Assembly (NCBI GenBank): GCA_033239005.1
Contig: BSQZ01000001.1
Location: 16,430,500 to 16,494,499 of the forward strand
DNA: 64,000 nucleotides
Direction of reading: 5' to 3'
DNA from: Lamellibrachia satsuma
Lineage: Eukaryota > Annelida > Polychaeta > Sabellida > Siboglinidae
The number at the start of each line of letters is the position of its first letter. The stretch's first letter is position 1. The notes under the pieces were generated by a model. The model was not told the origin of the DNA, searched no databases, and saw only the letters and a program-made list of their open reading frames with translations. The position numbers were made by a program, and so were the translations under genes. Positions 25,901 through 34,900 of this stretch are shown one piece after another.

Positions 25901-28900
25901 ACGCAATGCCCGCTTCTCATCAGATAGTTCACTTGTATGCCACGGTGTCATCGGCCTAGCCATGATAGTCCGCGAAATTACTGGGGCATGGGCGTTAACA
26001 ATGATATGCATGCATCATATTGAGTGAGGATAACTTCAGGATTTTGTTCAGGAACGTTAAGTTCTGATGCAGCGAGATCTGCAGTAAGATGGCTGCCGTC
26101 AATGGCTGAGTACTTGCGGTATTGAACACGTCGCATCATGCACTCTGGTTTAGGTTGGCGTAATTCACATTCAATCACATGGTGATCAGTGAGAAAAGTC
26201 TCCAGCTCAACGGTTGTTGCTATGACGTGAGATGTTCCAGACGTGTTTCCATTTTCGTGTGTTGCACCTTGTACATGTTGTACAAAACCATGTGTCTCCA
26301 GCAAATCTGCCAAGTTCGTTGCATCAGATCATGTAGAATCATCATATCGTATGTTGAAATCACCACACACAACAGTCTCTATGAGGTGGGCCACGACAGT
26401 CTCCGTGAGGTGGGCCACGACAGTCTCCGTGAGGTGGGCCACGACAGTCTCCGTGAGGTGGGCCACGACAGTCTCCGTGAGGTGGGCCACGACAGTCTCC
26501 GTGAGGTGGGCCACGAGTCTCCGTGAGGTGGGCCACAACAGTCTCCGTGAGGTGGGCCACGACAGCCTCCGTGAGGTGGGCCACGACAGTCTCCGTGAGG
26601 TGGGCCACGAGTCTCCATGAGGTGGGCCATGGCGATGAGTCAAATCTTCCCAATGCCATCTAGGAAGATGATGAAATTAGAGGTTGGCGGCCGCAGAAAA
26701 ATGCAACAAGTCTCACAGGCATGTGTATCAATGTCAGCATGTGAAACTAGCTGCAGTGTCTTTTGGAACAATACTCCCACACCACCCACAACGGGCTCCA
26801 CGGCGCGGCCGGTGAACGAACGTGAAATCTCCACCACTCAGTTTGGGTGTAACAGTCGTTTTGCCTTCTGCCAGCCAGGTTTACGTTATGGTGACGACGT
26901 CTTGTTCATGTTTATCAATGTAGTCGCGTACGAGTAGCTCCCGTTTGCATATGCATCTTGCATTAATCAGGGCGAACTTCACACAAAGGTGAGAGGAACT
27001 TCGAGCAATGTAAGACCCATTACCCGAGGCTGTAGAGGTCAGTGCAATCAGGTTGGCACTGTTAACACCTGTTTGTTTATAAACAGAGCTGACCTGGCGA
27101 CACCATCCACGGCCTCGTTGGTCGTCGACACAAATGTAATCGCTCAATTGTTGCCGTCTACGGGTGACTGGGCAGCTGCATGCATGTCCGTAGATTCATC
27201 AACAATGTTCTGGACATTGAAATCATGTTCTTGTACGGTGAGCGTAGCATGGCAACGCTGGCACGTGTATACGTGGTTCAAACAGGTTGATAGCAGCAGC
27301 CACGCCCCAGAATAAAGGGCAGTTTTAAAAGTCAATGTAAAACGTGTAATTAAAGATATAAAAAGTCACAGACCTTCCATTTGTACACTTTGTATATTCA
27401 CGACTTATAATACGCAGCACGAAGATAATCCAGGATTTAAAAACGTTTATAAATAGAGCCAAAACTGATTGTTGAAAATTTTGAATTGTGTGATTCAATG
27501 ACAGTTGTAAAGCTCGGTAAATGGAAAGAAAGTAACAGGAAAAAGTAATGGAAAACGTAACATTTAATATTGTTAATTAAATTCTCTATTTTAGTCAAGA
27601 AAGCCTTTTGGATTATAGTTTAAATCAGTGGTGCCAACATCACTTAGATCAGATCAGTCAATCTATGCATACTTTCAAACTACCGTAATTTTCTGTGAAT
27701 AATACATGGAATGAATGAATGAATGCATTGGAATAGGAAAAAAATTAGGTAAACATTTTTGTTTAACAGTGTAAATAATTTAGGCCAATCTATAGTTCGT
27801 AATTACTGCGTATTCGGTCAGAATTTTTTTTGCCTTGTTACCATGTATAATATGCACCTGGACTTTTAAGTAAAAAATTAAAGGAAAAAATGCATATTAT
27901 ACAAAAAAAATTATGGTATGTTTTCGTAATAGTGTAACATAATACACAACATTGTCACATAAAATTACTGTTATAATATATAAAACTATAATAAAAATCC
28001 AAATAACCTGTTACTTTTTTCCTGTTTCTTTCGTACATTCACATAGCTCAGCTTCTTTTAGCTTTTAAATGTGTCAATGGGTGAGCTTCACCAACAGTGT
28101 TTAGCCCAGCCTCTTTCAGTCTGAAATATGTAAGTGGGTGTGCTTTGCCAACAGTGTTTAGCCCAGCCTTTTTCAGTATAAAATATGTCAGCAGGTGTGC
28201 TTCACTAACAGTGGTTACTTTCAACCTGAATGTATATGTGCATGTTTACCTCTTTGGCAGCCACACTTTTCTATTTCAGTTTGGAACATCTGAGGAATTG
28301 TACGTCATTCTTGGCAGAGAACAGAGTTGAACACACAATGAAAGAAGAGTTTGTGGTAGAAACTGTTGAGTACAAGAAGTAGGTACCAATACGCTATTCT
28401 GTCTCACTTAAGCTGCCCAATACGCCATGTGTCATGGTGTATTGGGCATTGCCAGGAAGTCATAGAGCATTTCAAGAGAAAGTTGAAGATCTAACCACCG
28501 AGGCTACCGCCTACGGTCAGGAAGAACCTAAGTAACTAAGTAAGTAATGTGTACTGCTGCTGACTTGACCATCAGTTCTAGAAAGTTCCTGCTGCCTAGT
28601 AGCTAGCAGCGCTGGGCAGCAGTACTATATACTTAGATACTTTTCATTGATTTATTGATTGAGTTTATTCAGTACAATTTAATACATGAGTAGCAGTTAA
28701 GAAACAGTGACATATAAATTCAATAATATCAAGGATAACACATATTTTAAGCACGCCAAAGTACACTTATTTCCAATGTGGTCTTCATAATTTTTTTTTA
28801 TAAAATACAATAAATAAATTTAATTGTGATCCGATATGGAGGAAACAAGTGATGCATGGATAGGCAGTAAGTATTTTCCAGCTTGTTTGAACAGCTGTTA

Positions 28901-31900
28901 ACTCAGTGATCAAGCTTAGACTAGCACCAATTACTAAGGCCATAAACAACCCACATGGGACTCCTGTCTGTTGTCATCTGCTAACAGGCTAGTGTTGAAT
29001 GACCTCCCCACTGGCCACTATGGATGACTGAGCTTCTTTGACAATAGGGTCATTTAAGCATTGATCACACATCAGTGCATTTCTATAGGAGCCCACCTGG
29101 TAATTTTGCTAGAGATATTTATTTGATAACATTTCATTTTAAACTTTCCACTCGCAATATAAACTTATGAACAATAATCCCCACACATCGTTTTACAACC
29201 CATTCCTCACAAACAATAATTTCCACACATAATTTTTAAAACCCAGTCCCTAATTACCCTCTCATACAAATGGGTTAAGTCCACCAAAATACTGGTACTT
29301 TGAAATGTACTTGTAGAAGTTGTTTGTTTACTTAACTGGCATAAATTATTATGGCTTTATGTTGACGTCTTTACTTGCATTTTTATATTTTAATGCATTC
29401 ATTACATCCAGGTTTGTTTTAAGGTTCAGCTCACACGAGGAGTGCAACATTTCACACAGCCATGGGCAGACATGTTTTTACTTTTATCAGGTGCACAACA
29501 CAATATTTTTTTATTTATTTTTAAATTTCACACGAGCATGTAGGGTTTTCACACGGGCAAATTGCTCATGTGAAAGGCCTTAAAAAACCTGATTACATCA
29601 TTCCACAACTACTTTCAATACAAAAATGGCATAAAATGTTATAAAATAGTGATTTTTATGGCACTTTTTATTGATCAAAACAAGAATTCTGCTGGCTACT
29701 ATGCAAAGCTTGCCATGTTGCAGGTAACGGCTATGTTGTCTTGTTACAAGTAGTAGCTTCCTTTGATCAGTTATAATATAAGGCAGTGAAATTTTGACAT
29801 TTGTACAAGCTACAAGGTAATTATGTCATCACCACAATATTCATTCATGGTTGTAATTAATAGGCATTTAGACATATAATCCCGTAATAAAATAAATAAT
29901 GGTAAGTTCCTTAGGACCGCTCAAGACCCTTTACACTTCATCCACTAACAGCCTTCCAACACCAACTCGACTTCTCTGGGAAGCTGTCAGCCATGCTGCA
30001 ATTACTTCACCAAGACTATTCGTTCACATAATATATCCATTATTGTCTATCGCCAAGTACTCATTTATACAGCCAGGTTGAATGAAATTGTCTAAGCTTC
30101 AAAATGACTTCGAACCCAGGTTCTCTCGATTGTTCTGACCGTTATGCCACAGTGCCCCACACGTCACATGTAGTAAAATAAAGAAGGCTAAACATAAATG
30201 CAAGGAAGATATGGTACATTAAAGTACTTATGTAATGGCATTTTAAGTCAGTGTCTAGTGTCTACCACCAAAAAAAGGAAAGATTCACTGTTTTAAAGTA
30301 TTTCATATATTTGCCTGGCTCAGATAATGGGTACATTCAACACTTGGTATAATTAAGTGTGTTAAATATAAATAAAATACTTTAATTGTTTTAAATCTTG
30401 TTGTCTGTGATAGGTTAATGTTAATAAAGAACTTGCACAAGCAGTTTCTTCTGGTTGCGTGTGTATTTGATAGAAATCAGTCGCCATTCTGCTGACCTGT
30501 ATCCTAGCACTGGCAGCTCGCTTGCGAGGCTCGTTTGTCTTTGAACTGAGTGACGTGATCGTCAATGCCGTGTCACTGCCTGTGTTTTATGGATTGATGG
30601 CATCAACATAGCTTCCACTACAGGGAATAATGAATAATGTTGGTACAGCATCCTCCTTCTGTGGGATTGTGCTGGGGCATAATAGCATACCAGTTAGAAT
30701 GCCGGACTCTCAGTCGAGAGAACCCGGTTTCAAATACCACTGTGGTCGCTTCGAACCTTTGGCAAGTTTGATCACCCCACATTGCCACAGTTCACTCAGC
30801 TGTATAAATGAGCACCTGGCAAAACAGACAGTGATATGTGATCGAATAATCTTTGCGCAGTAATTGCAGCATGGCTGAATGCTTCCCAGAGAAGTTGAAA
30901 TGGCCTTGGAATGAACAGGTATGCCAGGGGGTGAAGTGTAAAGTGCTTTGAGCAGTCCTAAGGACTGGATATCGCGCTATATAAGAACTTACCTTTTTTT
31001 TATTTGTGCACTGTTTTGGTTGTTGCCATTCTGAACTGTAGGCCTATCCATCATCCCTATCAATACTGGTATCGTTAAACTGTTCCGAATTAGTCAAACT
31101 CGTAGATGATTCTGCAGTGTCAATTGATGGCCAGAGGGTCAAAACTCTTCCACTTGGTACTCTGGAAAATTGGCATCACCACCACTCATCATAGTAACGC
31201 GAGTGAACCTTGACACCAAAGCAGAACAGAACAAAGAACAGACTAAATGTAAACTTGTCGCTGATGCGTTAATACCGCGTCATTATCTTCAAATTTTTTT
31301 TTCCACTTTGCTACTAAGCATCTAATTTGTATACCTATACATGCATTTCTTTGGTAATTTTTTATGTTGGCATTTGTTATATAATGGTATTAAGCTTTGT
31401 GTACACATGGAAAAACATTTCAGTTAGTGCATTGTTGTCTTTCTACTGAAATTGAAAGGCTGTCAGGTATAAACTGAAGCAACGGAAACTCTTAATCAAG
31501 ATAACTGCTAAGTCAGGAGACAGGACAGGAGAAGTAAACGAAGGCCCAAATATGTTGCATAAGTTGAGTTTAGTTGCAAACAGCATGACCATATCCTATT
31601 GGTAAGTAATAAAGATGCTGTGTGTTCAACAAGGTTTTCCTAGTAAACCACTGGCGTGATATTATTGATTGTATTTACAAATGGTTATGTTTTATTAACT
31701 CTTATAGGTACATAGGCCCAAAACGATAAATCTTGTTTCGCTTTAATAATAAATAATTTGTTGGAACTGCTATAACTCCATTTGTATACTTTTTGGACAC
31801 TGGCCCATTACATAGCTATACACACACGACAGATCTGAACATCAACGAACCTGATTCGTGATGGGTTAAATGAATCGAGGGGGAGTTTTACAGTCGCAAC

Positions 31901-34900
31901 ACTAGATGAGAGTATGGTAAAGGCATGGCTACCTTAGAATGATGTTTTCGACAACATTGAAAACATAAAAATATGTCTCAGGTGGTTTTGAGAGGAGACA
32001 TTACTACATTTTACTGTTCTGCTAGTAGAGTCTATATGCTAAGTTGCTAATATAGATTTAACAGAGAAACATTCAGCTAGCCAACCCTACAACTACAATA
32101 ATGCCATGCTCTGTACCACTTTTAGTTTGTGTTTTATCAAGATGACACTAATACTTACTTATCCTCTTTGCACCCTAGTTGGCACATAAAGCCACTCAGT
32201 AGTTTCCGCCATTTCTTGTTTTAAAGAACTTTACTTTCTGTTAGCTTTTTGCTGTTATGGTTTATTGTAGTTCCTTTTTACTCATGTCAGTCTCAGAGTG
32301 CTGGATCACCAGTAATTACAGTTTCAGCAACTTTCTTGGCGGACTTGTGGACTTTGACAGTGAAAGTACATTAATTTTTATAAATCTTGCATAGTAATTA
32401 ATTATACTGAAATATAAAGACAGAACACTTAAATACGTTGTTAATGTTGATTATTTGTCTTACTTTGTATCACATAGGTATATTAACTGATATTAAAAAT
32501 ATATAAATAAAAAACCATTCTTCATGACGCTGAAAATGAGTTAGACAGTGCTGGTCAACTGAAAGCATTGATCCTAGGTCTGTATATATGGTAGCATACT
32601 GTTATTTCGATACTGATTTGGAACTGCTATTTTTGAGGTGGAATTGGAATGATGTAATTGGAATTGATATACAGTGGAATCCATTTAAGAGAATCAGAGT
32701 TGCTCTAATCAAATATATTGGCTTATTCCCACAGTACTAAAATGCACTGGTTAAGTGAATCAACTGTGTAATGTAATCATATTGCTCTGGTCTGAAGTGA
32801 TTCTGTTAAGTGGAGTCCGCTGTAATGTAACTGACTCCAAGTCTTGTTGACAACAAAGCAGGCTAATTATAATTTAATGTTTTTTTAGGTTTTTAGAGGC
32901 AACACAAAAGTCTGTGAGACAGTTTGAAGAAAAAAAACACAAAAAACAACTTGAGGTAAATTTATTGAATGTTCATGTATTATGGTGACAGGGGCAATAC
33001 ATGTATAGTGAATATACATGTTTCCAAAACATTGTAGCCACCTTGCTGCCACATGTAATTAACATAGGTGGACTTTAAGGCTTGCTTCCAAATGTTCTAG
33101 ATGGAATACCAATGTTTAGATGCTTGACCTTCAGGTGTTCCAACTGGAATAGCAAGGTTTAGATGCCTAACCTTCAGGTGTTCCAGATGGAATACCAAGG
33201 TTTATATGGCCAACCTTCAGGTGTTCCAGATGGAATATCAAGGTTTACATGCCTGACCTTCACGTGTTCCAAATGGAATAGCAAGGTTTAGATGCCTGAC
33301 CCTCAGGTGTTCCAGGTGGAATACCAAAGTTTAGATGGCCGACCTTCAGGTGTTCCAGATGGAATAGCAAGGTTTACATGCCTGACCTTCACGTGTTCCA
33401 GATGGAATAGCAAGGTTTAGATGCCTGACTTTCACGTGTTCCAAATGGAATAGCAAGGTTTAGGTTCTAGTAAGAAGTCAAAAAATTAAAATTTAATAAT
33501 TAATGACTTGATATTTGGTTTTGTTACAGGTAGCTGACAAGATTCGAAAAGAATCTTTTATTTCTGCTAGAATGGTGGATTGCTACAGAGAAATGATTGG
33601 TTGTGCCATAACAAAGCAGGTGATGCTGTTACACACTGTGTCCCAACACGGGCTCATTCAGTGTCATTGTTTAGCTTTGTGTTCTAGTTCATGACCCACA
33701 TTCTTATGACTTTCATATTTATCCATAACTTCATTACAAATGGGTGACTTATGATTACATTTCTGTGCAAATATAAAAAAATTATATATTTGAGTTTGTC
33801 CTCTTTCCCGATTTATAATAAACTCTGCTATGTATTGCATATCCATGTTCGTTTTTGCAGTTGATTTTCCTGAATTGTGCCATTACAATGTTGCAGCATA
33901 GTCAGGTAACCAATTGTGAACTCCCCCTGGTGGACGTGGTCAGTATGAGTGAGACATGGCGCACGAAAGGTGTGTGCACAATTGATGCACATGGAGAAGG
34001 ACTTACCCGTGTCAAGATGCAGGTATGAAAGTGGAAGCAACATAATTCACAAATAAATCTCAATATGTATGTTACTGAATATTTTGACGAAAAATATGTA
34101 AGCCAGTTCCAATTCTAATCTAAGATTATCTCTAAACCTATTGAAAAGATTGATGTAATACAAATTGAATTGGTTATTCAGGGGTCTAACTAGAAGCAAT
34201 TTGCTGATAAAATTATTTGTCTTTTCAGAATGCTCACAACTTTACTGGGAACGTATTCAGTGATGCTTCACCTCCTTGGGTACAGCAAGAAACTACATCT
34301 ACTGGTGTCATTGGACCAACATTGGATGACCTTCACAAACATGGTCAGTTCACAGTGAGACCCATGTCACATTGACAAAATAAGTAGGGTTTAGTATTTG
34401 GTCAGCACTGGTTAACTGTCCATCATGTGTTAGCACTCAAACAGCACTGGTCAACTGTCCATCATGTGTTAGACAGTGTTGGTCAACTGTCCATCATGTG
34501 TTACCACTTAGACAGTGGTGGTCAACTGTCCATCATGTGTTACCACTCAGACAGTGTTGGTCAACTGTCCATCATGTGTTACCACTCAGACAGTGTTGGT
34601 CAACTGTCCATCATGTGTTACCACTCAGACAGTGGTGGTCAACTGTCCATCATGTTGTAAGATATATGCCTCCCCCTTCTTATTTTCTTCGGGGCCGCAC
34701 TCAGTGGTCCGGGAAGCATTTCTCACAGATGTAGATGTGTTTTAATTGTCCGTCTTTGCACTCGCCAGTCTTCTTTGCGCTCGCCTGAGATTTATAACTA
34801 AATTGGTACTCACTCGACCCATAAGTACACAGAGTACTACAGAAGTGTAGCCAACGCATTGTTCTCCTGGTTCGAAGTGATTTTAATCGTTTACATCAGA

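Larger units (their letters stand above)
23830..27335 (-). mobile_element. CR1/L2-like LINE in CENATAC intron 2
   Basis: Endonuclease and reverse transcriptase remnants read on the minus strand from about 27335 to 24150, ending in an (ATT)n tail (taataataataata near 23837). The element is antisense to CENATAC. It contains a 24-bp minisatellite in the endonuclease and an insertion of another LINE 3' end at 25505-25740. Confidence 0.8.
24151..27335 (-). pseudogene. LINE endonuclease and reverse transcriptase
   Basis: Minus-strand blocks in order: a start of the endonuclease (27147-26881) with FALINARCICKREL and DYIDKHEQDVV; an NFIIFLDGIGKI segment (about 26680); the minisatellite; VCGDFNIRYDDS (about 26350); FLTDHHVIECEL (about 26190); an RT start with IKSCELDLLPTSLLKQ (about 25270); LDLTPAFNTINHDILLRRL (motif A with P for A/S, 24930); SGVPQGSVLAWVVF (motif B); and LYANDTQLY (motif C, AND for ADD). 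The C-terminal block with LRSGGGLLLDVPP is near 24320. Many frames are broken. Confidence 0.8.

Noticed and set aside
26179..26659. Several 80-125 codon repetitive frames on both strands
   Set aside because: They arise from the 24-bp minisatellite; only the minus-strand phase continuous with the LINE endonuclease is meaningful.
30679..30738. Functional tRNA gene
   Set aside because: Box A and B words are present but the cloverleaf is degenerate and sits at the head of a SINE.
33082..34657. CRISPR-like regular repeats
   Set aside because: Units are contiguous without variable spacers, in an animal gene intron; ordinary minisatellites.
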